A DNA stretch of 64,000 nt from Tubiluchus corallicola (GCA_030141605.1 JAQGDQ010000920.1:16441-80440), one strand, 5' to 3'; shown: positions 1-12,374, numbered from the stretch's first letter. The notes: a model not told the origin generated them from the letters alone. Numbers and translations: made by a program.

Positions 1-883
1 TAACTTGCATGCTGATTGGACAGTCAACAAATATAATTGACATGTTAGATGTCAATTGAAAGGTCGTGACCCAGAGGATCATGTATGTTCAGGCTATGTG
101 ATTTTGCACATTTTGCTAAAAATCTACATGATATATGCAGTAAACAATTATGTACAGTAACAATTATATATACGGTACTTAATAATGTACAAACAGAGAA
201 AATTTGTTGAAAGTCAATATAATAGCAGCATAATTGATACTGTGTGCTTCAATGCCTCAATTTAATATAGCACAGTTACCCAGTATTATTTTAATTTAGA
301 AGAACATCGATTAGTAGTAAATTAGATGCAGTCCAAAATAAAATGCACTATAGTAAGACAACATTCATGCAGCAGTTTTTTGCTGTCAGAGGTCACGCAA
401 GAGTACATGTGAGATGTCATGAAAATTGCATGCTACCTTACTCTTCTGGACATGCTGCCCTGGTTTGCACTGAAGCAGTCAAAATTAATTTACAAAGCCG
501 AGTGCTGAAGCATTATGTTCCATAGCATCATTTAATATAGGCTCTAAATTTTGTTGTACAGAAGTTATCTATTATAATTCATGGGTGGCTAAAGTAAAGT
601 AAACAATTGATAGAGTTGTAGGTCAGCCAAACTAATTGCAAAGTTTGAAATTAGGAAACGAAAAAAAACACATAATCTTTATGGTATGTAGCAGCATAGC
701 TTAAGTGTAGTTGGGGTGTCACATGTCTCAGATCTTGATTTACACATTAATTTTAATGATACTAAATAATTATAGTGCTTAATGCTTTTGTTTGCTGCGG
801 GAACTGGTGAAAACAAAGAGCACGTAAAAAGAAACTAGCTTAAATTGAGTACAATTATGCAGAAATGAATGACAATTTCAATT
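1..883. other. Non-coding, no gene seen
   Basis: AT-rich sequence. The only open frame of note is 60 codons (343-525, + strand), with no recognisable motif and no splice context that would make it an exon. I see no RNA gene or regulatory site. Confidence 0.5.
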
Positions 884-1198
884 CAATTTCAATTTATTTA
901 TCTCTTTATAGTGTTACAATAAAACATGTTAATAAAAAAATCTCTAATAAGTTTTGAAAAATGGTTAAAATGTATATATAGATCTGGAACTAGAGAAAGG
1001 ATAGCGGAAAGACTATAACGTCACCTAGTCTGCTATCCTTTACCGAATTTAGATAAAAAGATTTTTTAGACACTGGTAGGCATTAATGTTATCAATTTAA
1101 TTTAGGAAACATTAGTAATTTTTAAAATTATGACATTTTCTATATAATCCAGAGAAAAGAATATACATGTAGTTTAATTAGCGGACAACAAAATAAGG
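884..1198 (-). repeat. Dispersed repeat, probable LINE 3' end
   Basis: This about 315-bp segment is clearly similar to 27909-28219 in the same orientation. Both begin with a CAATT microsatellite followed by TTTATTTATCTC, and both carry the same pair of segments reading GAAAGGATAGCG and CTGCTATCCTTTACCGAAT. Read on the minus strand, the CAATT end is an AAATAAATTGAATTGAA tail, as found at the 3' ends of CR1-like non-LTR elements. The family assignment is inference; the repeat pair is seen directly. Confidence 0.6.
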
Positions 1199-1371
1199 TC
1201 AATCTTGATTAAACTAAAAATTGCATTTAGATTTTATGTGAAATACAGGTCAAAATTGGTATGAAATGATAAAAACAATTTGGGTTAATGACACTTTGTG
1301 CAATAAACTAAGCTAGAACATTCATTTTTCAGCGTTACAATCTTTGCAAGCGGGCTCAAGTATCGAATGTA

Positions 1372-2084
1372 GGGAGCCGAGTTGACCACTGAGCCAAGTA
1401 GACCACTTCCGGTAAAACCGATGCGCTAAAAGTAGTGTCCTACATGGGCAGCCCAAGTAGGACACTAGCGATTTTTGTCGAGAATCGGTAATTTTGTCAA
1501 ATTTTTGAAAATTTACAAATGTATATCTTACAATAATTTCATCATTATGATTAACTCCATTAATATATCATAACATTAAACCTAGTATCCAATGCTTTAA
1601 AGAGAGAAATTCTGCACACAGTTATTACAGAAATAATTGCAAATTTAAAAATGAGACAGATGCTGCTAAGCATGTAACACACATAGATCGCTAGAACATT
1701 TACTTATAAGAAAACAATTATTTGCCCAAGAGGTAGTGAAACGGATCACCTGTTTGTGAAGTGAGACAAAATCAAAAATGATATACCTTAAACAAATGTT
1801 GAATTCGCAAAAAAGTGTTTTTTTCACTTCAACAACATTAATATCGAAACCAAATTAATATTGTCCGTTCTACCAGCTCAGAATAAAATTATTTTATTTT
1901 ATTAGATGTATAATAAATTATTCAATGTGTACTAACGTTTTTAATTATTATTATTACATAAACAAGCACAACGGACGGTGTCAGTACACTTAACGACTCA
2001 ATTCGCGACCTGTCTCTAGTGCCCTACTTGGGCAGCCCAAGTAGACCAATTGGTCTACTTGGCTCAGTAGTCCACTCGGCTCCC
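1372..2084. mobile_element. Foldback/MITE-like element with long terminal inverted repeats
   Basis: The left end GGGAGCCGAGTTGACCACTG and the reverse complement of the right end (GGGAGCCGAGTGGACTACTG) form terminal inverted repeats of about 38 bp. Just inside each end is a second hairpin, TACTTGGGC-A-GCCCAAGTA or a close variant. The interior is AT-rich with no transposase. I could not identify a target-site duplication, so the superfamily is unknown. Confidence 0.75.
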
Positions 2085-3661
2085 AACATCGAAAATGCTT
2101 TACGGTTACTGGCACAGGTAAGCAGAATCATGTCACACTGGAAGGGTGATTCATTGGATGATGATGAATACTGTTGTACAAAAATTTAATTTTCGATAGT
2201 CAAAAGAACCATTGTACGTGGCTTTCGAGTGTTCTTAATTTATCGGTTTAATATAATGATGTATACATCATCGATCCAATTCAGTTTTATTTGCACAAAT
2301 ACATACAGTGTACATTAGCAAAGCAACACATGTTAAATACTACGTAAACCGAAAAAATAACTATGATGTAAAAATGAGTGTGAACTTTATAAAGCCTGCG
2401 GATCATCTCGCCTTGGTGTTAAATTCTGCAGAAGGTTTTCCACTATTTAGTATCAAAAAATTAAAACAATTTTGTGTACTTCTGCAGTTCTGGCATGTGC
2501 TGTTATTGCGAATTGCTGTGCTTTATAGATGTATAAATATGTTTTTTTGTGTTTATGAAATTTCAATTTTAATACCCTTTAGTTTAGTCGTGAGACGCAT
2601 AAATGCCAAATATTATTGAAAGTAGTGCTACTAATTGTGTCTCGATCTGTAATGATGTCAAAGGAAGCTAGGTGTGGAATGCCTGAAAACCGAAATCTGA
2701 TATTTGAAAGACTTGAAATGTGCGTGCTGCATGCCTAATGCGTTTTAAGATTGGTCGTGCATTAATGATAAAGTATCAACATGTATAATTTACAATTTAA
2801 CTATTGTTTACAATTTAATCACTAAATGACCTTACTTGTTATATAATGGGAGTCAAAGAGTTGTCCACATGTCTGTACCATTTATGTTTAGAGACCTTTT
2901 TTCAGGATAATGTAATGGTCAGGCTATACAGCAGCTCTTTCTGCTCGTGCTGTTAGTTCTATTGGAAGTCATTTTTTTTGTATTACACTTTTGTACCTCA
3001 TATACATTTGAACCTATAATATTATTGTGATTTGCAAATGTTCCTTAAACTGTTTAAAAACACCTTAAAAAGGACTTAGTTTTTTTAAAAAAAATCTAGC
3101 TTACTCGAGTGTTTATAGTCATAGGCTTAGCAGGGGTGGGCGACAGGGGGCAGTCGCTGTCTGGCACAACTATGAGAGGGCGTACCGTTCTACTAGAGTT
3201 CAATGACTGTTAATTATTAATTACTAATCCAACATTAATAAAACAAATAACAAAAGTTTTCAAACTACAACAAAATTGCCTAGTCAGAAACATTGGCATT
3301 TCTCTAAATGCCGAATGTATTATTGTGAAAACCTGTAGAGCCCTGTATCTTTGTTAATCTTTGCATGTTTTAATGCTGGAGCCGAATGTTAAAGGATTGT
3401 TGTGTTTTGCGCAACAAATGCATAGAACAGAGTTATTTTGGTGGAGTACCACAAACCAAACTGAGGGTGATTCTAAGAAAAAAATCATTTATCTTTATCT
3501 CGTCAGGTCGAAAAAGCAAAGTCAGGCCCAGGGACGCAAAAACATGAAAAGGTAGGAGGCCAGAAGTTTTTTCCCCTGGATGCTTTAAGCGCTTGCTATG
3601 TCACTGCTTATAGTGTACTTGTCTCTGTGACTATGTCTACGCAATCGAAATAAGAATGTAT
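2085..3661. other. Intergenic sequence upstream of zinc-finger gene A
   Basis: No recognisable gene. A 103-codon open frame (2308-2619) and a 64-codon frame (3361-3555) show no known domain. The segment probably includes the promoter and a 5'-UTR intron of the zinc-finger gene at 3760, but I cannot place a transcription start. Confidence 0.4.
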
Positions 3662-3674
3662 TTTTTTGTTCCAG
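3662..3674 (+). promoter_or_regulatory. Predicted 3' splice site of a 5'-UTR intron, gene A
   Basis: A T-rich tract ending in GTTCCAG is followed by ATAAG, 85 bp before the ATG of the zinc-finger gene. The paralogue at 12420 has the same arrangement (TTTATTTCAG then ATAAC, 31 bp before its ATG). The conserved position suggests a real acceptor that joins a non-coding first exon to the coding exon. Confidence 0.45.
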
Positions 3675-3759
3675 ATAAGTCAGGAAGTACTTCGTGATTA
3701 CGATCGCTTGTAATAAAAGTTGTATTTAAGACAGCAGTCTCACGATCCAAGATCACAAG

Positions 3760-4647
3760 ATGGAATGCAGTGAGGACATAGTTTACAAATGCACTTCTTG
3801 TACTGAATGTTTTTTTACTGAAGAAGTCTTCTTTGCCCACACTCGTACGTGGCATTGTAAAATACTTGTGAATACAGGTCAGAATCCTCCCGGGTTTGAG
3901 GCACCTGACTCTACTTTCTCAAGCCTCTTTGAAGTGAAAGAAGAGCCAGTAATACTAGATGATGCATGGGGTAATGAAAATGATGGCAATATATCAACCG
4001 GTGCTATTAGCTACGACAAGAGTAACAGTCAGAAAGTTTTTGAAATGTCTGTAGTTGATGCAGGCGGCGTTTCTGCCTATAGTGATCCTTCTGGAAATTC
4101 AGTGATTTCTTTGACTTCTGATGTAGTGTGTCCAGTGCTTAGTTACAGAAGTAACTTTCTTGATGCTGACTGCCATAATGCAAGCGATGAAAGCATTGGC
4201 AATGATGTTCGGCCTAAATACTCTACTACATCACTACATTCCAAACAACATTCACAGGTGAATGCATTTGAAAAGTCCTTGCAACAGACTTGGCAGTCGG
4301 CCAGTGTGAAACAGAGCTCAAAGCAAAGATGCAAACAATTTCCAAGGATGTACAGTAGGCCACATCAGAAATCTACAAATTTTTCTATTTCGAGGAACCA
4401 AAGTTTTTCAGGCCTTCAGGCAGGGCCATTCATGAGCACCAGCAAGCAACAAATCTGGTATTGTAATTTGTGTTCATATCAGACCATACGTAAACCAGAT
4501 TTGACAAAACACGTTCGCACGCATACAGGAGAAAAACCTTTTTCTTGTTCTTTCTGTGCCAAAAGCTTCAGTGATCCGAGTCCATATTACAGGCATGTAA
4601 GGAAGTGTTCTCTGCGTTTCAGTAGTTCACATAGTGTAACAGATTAG
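3760..4647 (+). CDS. C2H2 zinc-finger protein A (295 aa, single coding exon)
   Basis: Likely nuclear DNA-binding protein. Finger 1 (about residues 7-30) reads YKCTSC, twelve residues, then HTRTWH, a canonical C-x2-C-x12-H-x4-H finger at the extreme N-terminus. A Ser/Gln-rich, low-complexity linker of about 200 residues follows, with a VKEEP motif that fits a SUMOylation consensus. Near the C-terminus finger 2 (YCNLC ... KHVRTH) and finger 3 (FSCSFC ... RHVRKC, a C2HC variant) are joined by the standard TGEKPF linker. The start is the first ATG in the frame and lies just before finger 1. A paralogue at 12420-13289 has the same order of parts; most codon differences between the two finger-1 regions are synonymous, so both look maintained by selection. 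I do not recognise a named orthologue. DNA target and role are unknown. Confidence 0.85.
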   Translation: MECSEDIVYKCTSCTECFFTEEVFFAHTRTWHCKILVNTGQNPPGFEAPDSTFSSLFEVKEEPVILDDAWGNENDGNISTGAISYDKSNSQKVFEMSVVDAGGVSAYSDPSGNSVISLTSDVVCPVLSYRSNFLDADCHNASDESIGNDVRPKYSTTSLHSKQHSQVNAFEKSLQQTWQSASVKQSSKQRCKQFPRMYSRPHQKSTNFSISRNQSFSGLQAGPFMSTSKQQIWYCNLCSYQTIRKPDLTKHVRTHTGEKPFSCSFCAKSFSDPSPYYRHVRKCSLRFSSSHSVTD

Positions 4648-5300
4648 TGCTAAAAAGCAGTTACTCTGGTGCTATGCTGCTAGCTATTTTGCAGACACTA
4701 GAACTTGTGCTAACTGCTAAACGTGATAAAGGTCAATGTTAGCTGTGCCTGCGACTGTCGGGTGTATGTTTGTTTCATTCTAGTACTATCTGCTTATTAA
4801 GAACAAGGTGTGCTAAAATGTTAAAACTTAGCATTTGTACCTACACACTTCAACATGGCATTTTGGTATGGTGTGCCATTGTTCTCGAGTACAAGTTTGT
4901 TGCCTGGTGGTTGGTTGGGTGAGCACTGAGCAATGCGCAGCTGGAAGTAGATGTTTCGTATTGTTAGGAGAAATGTGTTTTACATGCTTCAAAATTGCTT
5001 CAAAGATGGTTGTTCCTCTTGTACCCAATTTAAATATCGTGTGTCAATTGTCGTTTTTGTTAGACATTTGCCATTTTTGTGTAAATACTACAATGTATGT
5101 TACTTGCCATTATGATTTCACTCACGCTGTGACACTTAATATTTCTGTTATTTCAACCATGCGCATGCAGAGATATTCTGCCATAATCAAGTTTGCTGTG
5201 CAATATGTTTTTCCTTATTCCATCAACATGAACAAAATATTGAATAAAATGTACAAGATAAATATATGAACGTATAATTAATAAACTTTGGGAACGAAAT
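4648..5300 (+). other. Probable 3' UTR of zinc-finger gene A
   Basis: The sequence after the TAG carries two AATAAA polyadenylation hexamers, at 5243-5248 and 5280-5285, so a transcript end near 5260-5310 is plausible. The open frames here (4828-5028 minus, 4835-5269 plus) overlap each other and match no domain. I treat them as chance. Confidence 0.4.
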
Positions 5301-5740
5301 TCATCTGAAAGAAAAGATGCATTGTGAAAGTCTAGTCAAGAATTTTGTCAAAATCTAATCAAGATTTTAGTCAAGAATTTTTGGATTACAGTTTACAAGT
5401 CTTGTACGGTCATTTCAACATTGAATGATAATCTTAAAATTAGAATTGAATTCATTACGGTGAGGGCCTGTATTTAATTTTTTTACTTTGGATACGACTT
5501 CAATTTTGCAGATTCTCAAAAAATATTGTTTATACATCGAACTGCACCAGCGGCTTTTATTGAAACACACGGGGCCACACACTTACTTAATCTCACGTGT
5601 ATTTACAAACTGTTTACCTTGGAGTGTCTTTGTACAAAATTAAATTCGCTACTGACTAAGTAAATATATTGACGATATTATCATTGTATACCAGGAAGTA
5701 GACTGGCACTCAGTGTAAAAATTAGATTTATAAAAGACTA

Positions 5741-6110
5741 CAGTCAACCTTGGATATAAGGGACACCTCCGGAGCAGAAAAACCCGTCCCTTATAGCTGA
5801 AGTTGAGTCAGACTGAGGGTGTATCTAGACCTGTACTTTTCTGTACTTTTACCCATATTTTTATGGATTATTGCTACACATTCAGCGCAAACGGTATTTG
5901 CTCCTTCGGAGATGCGAGATCTATATGACCGCGGAAACCAAGCTGTTCGAAGACCGAGTTTGGAACAATTCAGGTTAAAAATCGATCATAATTTCTCTTT
6001 GATCATAGGGTCAGTTATATGCGAGGTAATTTACCTGGGTTTCTATTACGCGGGACCTGAAGATATCGTCCCTTATAACCGAAAGTCTCTTATATCTGAG
6101 TACCTTATAT
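5741..6110. mobile_element. Degenerate pogo/Tigger-like MITE, left end clear
   Basis: The sequence starts TA-CAGTCAACCTTGGATATAAG, typical of the CAGT-starting ends of Tc1/mariner-pogo elements next to a TA target. It contains several CCCTTATA/GAGT motifs as in other pogo MITEs. The right end is degenerate or lost where the zinc-finger pseudogene begins. No transposase is seen. Confidence 0.5.
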
Positions 6111-6117
6111 TGAGAAT

Positions 6118-6850
6118 GTTTTTTTTATTGAAGACACTTTCTTTTCTCATAGTAGTGCACATACATGAGTATTGTCATGCACATGGCATTGCAAAATGTG
6201 AATTCAGGACAAAATCCCCACAGATTGAAGAAGCTCGGTGATCTAAAAAGCATTTATGGTGAAAAGTTTATTCAAAATGATGGATGGGGCTGAAAAGAAT
6301 GCTAATGAAGATTGTAATAGTGAAGGTAAAACAACGTTCTACACAGTAAATAATGATACGACTACTCCATGTAGCTTTTCTGTGAACACACTTTCCTACA
6401 GTAGAGTCTGTGATTTCTATCAAGCCTGGTATGTGTCTAGTAAGTTCTAATTATAATGACAGTGTTCTGGAATATGTAAATGCAAGTGATGTACTCTCTG
6501 TCAAAACTGAAGAAATTGAACAAAATTCTGGAAAACGTTTTCTGACAGATTTGTTGAAGCAAGTTTCAAGTGCAGAAACTCACTTAATCTCATCGCGACA
6601 AATAATCTTGCCTAAAAAGTCAATTCAAAAATGTGGTAAACAGTGCATCTTTGAGAAAGAAAGTGGTAAAGCTAAACAGACAGATAACCATTCATGAGTA
6701 CCAGCAAGAAGCAGCTCTGCTATTGTAATTTGTGTTCATGTCAGACCATATGCAGACCGGATTTGGCTAACCACAACTGTAGACACATGAGAGAAGCCAT
6801 TTCGATGTTCTTACTGTAACCAAGGTTTACACTGCTGCCAGCATGTAATA
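6118..6850 (+). pseudogene. Decayed C2H2 zinc-finger paralogue C
   Basis: This segment is a broken copy of the gene at 3760. Around 6120-6225 a frame-shifted finger 1 can be read (TTTATTGAAGAC ... CATGGCATTGCAAAATGTG ... CAGGACAAAATCC, matching the TWHCKILV..GQNP region of the intact copies). The middle is open for about 80 codons (6450-6697). From 6694, MSTSKKQLCYCNLCS copies the region before finger 2 almost exactly, but a stop separates it from the frame above. Finger 2 has lost its normal end (DLANHNC) and finger 3 is out of frame. No intact finger pair remains, so it is very probably non-functional. Confidence 0.75.
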
Positions 6851-8189
6851 ACACGTAAAGTAGACTCATTATTGTGAACAATGTAGAACAATACAATAGA
6901 GCGCAATAGCTAATCCTACACCCGAGAAGGACTAATGTGCTGTGTTTCATAAGTGACCTGTATAATGCCACATATATGTAATTATCATTAATTAACAGAG
7001 TAGTGTATTAACTGCAGTGTTTTAGCCAACTTGCCTTTATTCTGATAGTGTTACAGTTTCTGATTGTACAATTTTACTTGCATTTCTAAGTATGACAAAG
7101 CTCAAATGTAAAGAAATTGTAGAAAGTCTTGTTACCTGTATGGACTAAATAACCTAGCCTCGCATTGCAGAATTACAGAATTGAAGGGCTAAAATATGCA
7201 TTTACAATTTGCAAATTATAAATTCGATAATCAAAACTTTTTATTTTCATCTTGAAAAATTACGTTGCTGTTGTGTAATCAGTATAAAACTTAAATCCTG
7301 GTTGTTAGGCATTATAGTCTGTGAAGTTGCGAGCACTTTGCTTTTCACTACTAACATATTTCGCATGTGAAATTGCCACTTGTTGTGCAATTTGTTTTTC
7401 ATTCTGCTTAGATAAGCTTGCTTGAATTCAGAAAATTGACTTGATTTTGAATGACAACTCAAGCTTGGTAAATACTCAACTAAAATTCATAAGTTCAAAT
7501 TCCCATTTCTGGTTGGGAAGCAAAGATGAAAACTAGATGAATGCTTCTGGACTTTTGATTAATTAATGGCTTGAGGTTTGTACTGTTATTTTATAAAGCT
7601 ATCAAATTCTAAAATAACATGAAGCAAACCTGTGACCTTGACCCTTTATTCTAGGGCTACTGTTCATTGTCACAGTATATTTGCATTTCTTTGTTCCTGT
7701 TTGGCCTCAGAGCCAAATCTTTTACTACCACTGCCTGTTGTGACACACAGAAAATAGTGTCACAAACTATGGTGAAAGAAAACTACGCAGAAGAAGCCAT
7801 GAAGCTTAATAGCATCATAGTCGTGCGCGAGAAAGTAGGAATTGCATTCCGTCTTCACTTCAAGATTTCCCATATTCTTGCAGTTTGCTTGCTCGAAAAT
7901 TTTGACAAAGTTTTAGTTTGTGAATTATATATTTATTAATCCTTCTTATTGAAAATAATGAAAACACTGTAAAAAGTATGTAGATTGTAGCGTGTTTTTG
8001 TTAATTTATGTCTATGTCTGTTTAATAATATTAAACATTATTTCCCGGTTTTATTCAATGGTTCAGTGTTGATTCTCGTTCAGCAAGCAATCACTCTAGG
8101 AACGACTGCAGTTTCTATGTACACTGTATACAGCTTCATGTCACGAATCCACATTCATTTCTATGGCTGTAGTACACTCGGTGATTCTT
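6851..8189. other. Non-coding stretch
   Basis: No supported gene. The open frames at 6741-6971 (minus), 7247-7462 (minus) and 7667-7939 (plus, 90 codons) have no known domain and no splice context. No repeats were recognised. Confidence 0.4.
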
Positions 8190-8700
8190 CTTATGACCAC
8201 CACATTCATTTCGTATAGATCACTGGTATCACACCCCGAACTTTTACTTGACTTAAGCTACTACAGACAAATAGATGTTCAGTTTTATCTTTTTCAGTGT
8301 TACACATGCGGCACATTAAATTATTTATATGGGCACTTTTGTAGTTACACTCCAATTCCAACATATTTAATTTAATTTTCATGTAATAACTCATTTTATT
8401 CACACCTAATTCAGATATGTAATTTTGCTTTTTAAATTGACTATGTTTGAGAAGTCTCAGTTTTGTCGTTTTATTGCATTTTGCTCTGAGCTCCTCTGCT
8501 ACTTTTTTTTCCACTTTATTTTTAACCATCTTTTTCCATTCAGACTTCTTGCTTTTAATTACTTGTTCTGTATCACTACTGTTTATTTCCTAATAGTAAG
8601 CAATTTCCTAATTCCAACATTGTTCATACAATCTTTATCCATAACTACTTGTTTAGAAATTCTATCATCATCAGAATTTATTAAATGATGGTAAAACACT
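8190..8700 (-). mobile_element. LINE fragment, C-terminal part of reverse-transcriptase ORF
   Basis: The minus-strand frame 8206-8529 (107 aa) contains CRMCNTEKDKTEHLFVC, the Cys-x2-Cys ... His-x4-Cys pattern found at the C-terminal end of many non-LTR retrotransposon polyproteins. It is preceded by a basic Lys-rich stretch. The upstream part on the minus strand (to about 8700) is broken by stops. The reverse transcriptase core is not present, so this is a 5'-truncated relic. Confidence 0.5.
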
Positions 8701-11169
8701 AACTTTTTGTACTCAACTCTATTTTTAGTTGGCAAATACCGTTTTACTCAGCCTTACGATACTGCTTATTGCTATGCGCCTGCTTACCAATTTGCAAAAC
8801 GGTATGTTTGCAAAGACATATGTATTGATGCACCTCGTTGTAATAATGACAATGTCGCATAATGTCAACTTTTTCTGGAGTTCCAGAGTTCCAATTAGTG
8901 TGGGAATATGTTTTGAAAAAGTTTCTGTTTTCACCATAGCTGGTTTTAGTGTTTAGGTACTAAATATGACGTTCACTAATTGTTGTAACCTAGCTAAAAT
9001 AACTAAACGATGGTGCAAACCCGCAATTATATGCTTAGATTTTGATAACATTCTGCAGGGATGAGAATTTTCCGCGGATACGCGGAATTCTGAGTTTTTG
9101 GAAGACCAGTAGTGCCATTTTTGTAAATCGCGTAAATTCGTTGAGAAATTTTTTATGGACCCAGGACATTATTTCACAAGCTGACCGCTAGTTGGCAGGC
9201 CGTCACTTTCTTTACATCACATACATCAGCGTAACTACGTGTATATCTCTATGTATAAAAATATGGAATCAATTGTGCGGAGCTATTTGAGTCAATTGCA
9301 GACAGTTTTTATATACTTTTGCATAGGAGCGGCCAGTACTTAAGTGTTTTTGAGAAAATTAGGTATCATGTATCCTTGATAGTTGGGTATTTTAAATTAT
9401 GCATGAAACAAGGTAACTGATATTTTAAGTCCACTTAGAGGCTCTCTATGGTCACAAAATTGCAATTTGTTGCTGGCTCCAAGGGGGCTTGCTTGAACCC
9501 CATTGGGGGCCTAGGTGGCCCCAAAACCCCCGGCCTGTTTCAGAGTTTTTTGCAATTTGCAGTGAGAAAACATAGAAATCTCCTGCTTGCCTTGTTATGA
9601 AGCCTCACCCTTATTGATTTCCCAGTGGCAGTTTTGTTTTTGCTATCTTGGGGCCATAAAATTCAGTTTTTTGTCATACAATAGGTGCTGTTTATTAGAC
9701 TCAGTTGCCTAATTGATTCAAAAATGCCTGGTACGGGCTTCTTCTATTGAAATGTTTATAAAAACTGTCAGTAATTGACTCAAATGATTTCGCATAACTA
9801 AGTCAACATTTTTCCTTCTCGCACTAAAAACAACGCACTTGCGCGTGCTCAAAGAGCTTTTACTGCTTTTGTGTCATCTTTACATTGATTTTGTGCACTT
9901 TATGAGATTCATTAGAAATTTCATAAACCAACTTATTCGTGAAGAAATGGTGCAACCGTTCTTGCATGTAATTTTTAGTGATAATAAATCAGATTTGTGT
10001 GATTTTTTATTTTCTTTTGTTTTATTAATTCATTCATTTTATTTATTCTCTTGTGTAAATTAGCATTCTTAAATAATTGCACATAGGAATTTTGACATTA
10101 ATTCATTTCTAAAATTTATTTTAAGCCTTTGCAACTCATACTTACAGTCGTGACCAATTATTGGTATGTAGTCGTTATATTTGTATTTAGTAGTTTGTAG
10201 ATCGTTTTCATTCGTGTTCATTTCGACGTAGTTATTAATTCATCATAGCCAATGGCCCCTACATAGCAATCTTGCTCTATTTTTTTTTAATCAAACGTAG
10301 CATTTAGCTTTACACGGTAAGATGATGACTCATACTTCTATAGTAATAGGCTAGGCCTGTCGGCTAATCGAATCAGTCGGTTAATTAGGTCAAAACACTT
10401 CCATCCCAAAGTGAGTCTATTAAGGTCCATCTACTATATTTGAAACTCTCCGACCATTGTCAAGCTAAATTGTTGTTAAGAGTTTGTAGACATGCAATAG
10501 ACTAAATTGAGATTGAGTCTAGCAAGCTAAAGCATTGTGCAATATGTTATTTGTTAGTTTGAAACTTAGAATATTGTTAGGGAAAATGGTTGAGGTTAAT
10601 TGCATATGAGAAAAGTTGTCTAAAAAGCAAGAACATTATATTTTAGCTAATAAGTGTGTAATTTGATTCATAACTTGAGTTTTTAATCTTAACAATACCT
10701 CTATATACCCGTGTTTGTGTAATAAAATTTATAATGGTCAGGGTATTTGAGAAGTTATGGTGTTTTTTGAACAATCCATTTTTTATAATAATTAAAAATG
10801 TCAGTCTTACGAGGTTACTAGTATAGCATATCTGCACTTGGGGGTTCCCTTTATGATTCAGTAGTTAAAGAAAGCACATTAGATCACTTGTTATCACTTA
10901 TAATGACGCATGAAAATATTTTTATGTAAAGAACAGATGGCACTATATTTGAAATAGAAGACTTTCGTGCATCACGTCTTAAGGAAGCTGACGAGTTTTT
11001 AGCAGTTCATTATGGAACTTCTACTGAGGACATCTATATATATATAATTGGATATAAACAAACATTTTCTTTCTCTAGTTACCAGCATATTGCCTAACAT
11101 TCACGGATCAACACAAAATTATCTACCTTTGGTGCAAGTTGGTTGGCATCCTTCTGTGTCGGAAGACAA
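8701..11169. other. Non-coding stretch between zinc-finger relics
   Basis: No supported gene. A GC-rich patch at 9475-9535 (runs of CCCC and GGGG) stands out from the AT-rich surroundings. A motif CAGGGATGAG at 9058 resembles a hAT-type terminus but has no partner. The open frames here (8725-8937, 9839-10063, 10643-10837) have no recognisable domains. Confidence 0.4.
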
Positions 11170-11880
11170 TGGAGTGTGTGCCAAGAGAGTCAGTTATTGA
11201 TCACATTGATGGAGCTGCAGCGTCGACTGTGGCTGAGCAGTACGATCCTTGAACATCTCCTGGGCACACGCCTGGACAAGGTGTATGGAGATCCTGAGTT
11301 GTCCAGACAACAGGAACCCCTTTCTTTCTCCCTAGTGTAGACCAAAGGAAAGCGAAGCGATACGTTTGGCACCAGGTTGGCTGCCGGAGTCAGTGAGCAT
11401 GCTGCACTGGTCCGCCGCCTTCAGGGCTCCACTGGTGCAAGTAGTGACCATATTAATATTAGTTCAGGAGAGGCTTCTTCAGCTGCTAGTGCAACTTCAA
11501 CTAATTGAAACTGGCAAGTTGCAAGTTTGGGACCTGCCTCAGATCACAAATCAGTATATTTTCCCGTGCGAGGCACAAACATTTTTCCTAAGAAACTACG
11601 GAAGTCAAAACATTTACATAGACCAAAAAACAAAGCAAAATGTGAAGAAGTAATAGCAGGGCAAACACAGCTCATGAGCATCAGTAATGAATGACTATTT
11701 CACTGTGATTTGTGTTCTTACCAATCAGCAAGAAAAGATCTTTTAGAGAAACATCTCAGGCTTCGTACAGGAGAGAAACCTTTTTCTTGCCAATACTGTG
11801 GTCAAGAAGTCAAGTGACAGCAGTAATCTGGCTAAACACACCCGAACGTGTATCAAAAGACACAGCTTTAGATAAAAATT
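11170..11880 (+). pseudogene. Decayed C2H2 zinc-finger paralogue D
   Basis: A zinc-finger pair is visible near 11714-11870: CDLCSYQSARKDLLEKHL, then TGEKPFSCQYCG. It is damaged in three ways. The last His of finger 2 is Arg (HLRLR), a one-base frameshift follows CGQ so that the helix and HTRTC end of finger 3 lie in another frame, and an in-frame TGA precedes finger 2 at about 11690. Upstream, a Ser-rich linker-like frame (STGASSDHINISSGEASS) also ends in a stop. A possible start, ATGGAGTGTGTGCC at 11170, opens a frame ending at 11253. No finger 1 was found. It is closer in layout to gene A/B than to other zinc-finger types. Confidence 0.7.
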
Positions 11881-11896
11881 TTACACCAATTTAAAT

Positions 11897-12372
11897 TCTT
11901 AAAGGAAAACCAGACCCAATCTTAAATTGCAGGTCAAAGGTCAAAACAATCTACTCTTTAAAATACTGAAAGGAAGCATGCTACATTTTCAAGAATGACT
12001 AATGTGAAAGAATTATTACTACACAAGCACAATTTCACGTTCGTGCTGCTAGTTCTTGCACAGCAGTAAATTTGAAATTAGAATTTTTATCTTAAAATTT
12101 GCGAATTTCTAGCACAACACACTGCAGTAGCACTGTACTTCAATTTTCTCTTTTGCAAACACGCTTCTCGAATATTTTTGCTGTTGAGAATTATGTTCCT
12201 TTGTGATGTCATCAATACTTAGGCTCGGCCATCTTTAATTAAGATTTCAATCTATTATTTAATTATCAGAAAGGCTTTTCCAGTATTGTTGTTGTTAACA
12301 TGTGTACTCTTTATTGAACTTGAAAATGGGGTAATGTATGAAAAATCATCTTGTCTTCCTTGTACAAACCTC
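11897..12372 (+). repeat. Segment shared with VPS13 intron 21
   Basis: This stretch, ending just before the predicted acceptor of zinc-finger gene B, is similar to 56897-57497 in the same orientation. Both start TTAAAGGAAAACC, share CACACAAGCACAATTTC and GTAGCACTGTACTTCAATTT, and end ATGAAAAATCATCTTGTCTT. The distant copy has about 145 extra bases (57057-57203). It may be a transposon copy or a duplicated 5' flank of a zinc-finger gene. Confidence 0.75.
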
Positions 12373-12374
12373 TT

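Noticed and set aside
3130-3180. hAT-like start CAGGGGTGGGCGACAGG
   Set aside because: No right end or target duplication found.
4828-5269. Overlapping frames of 66 and 144 codons after zinc-finger gene A
   Set aside because: No domain, opposite strands overlapping, and placed where the 3' UTR is expected.
9050-9090. hAT terminus CAGGGATGAG
   Set aside because: No inverted partner within several kb; may be a truncated element but cannot be supported.
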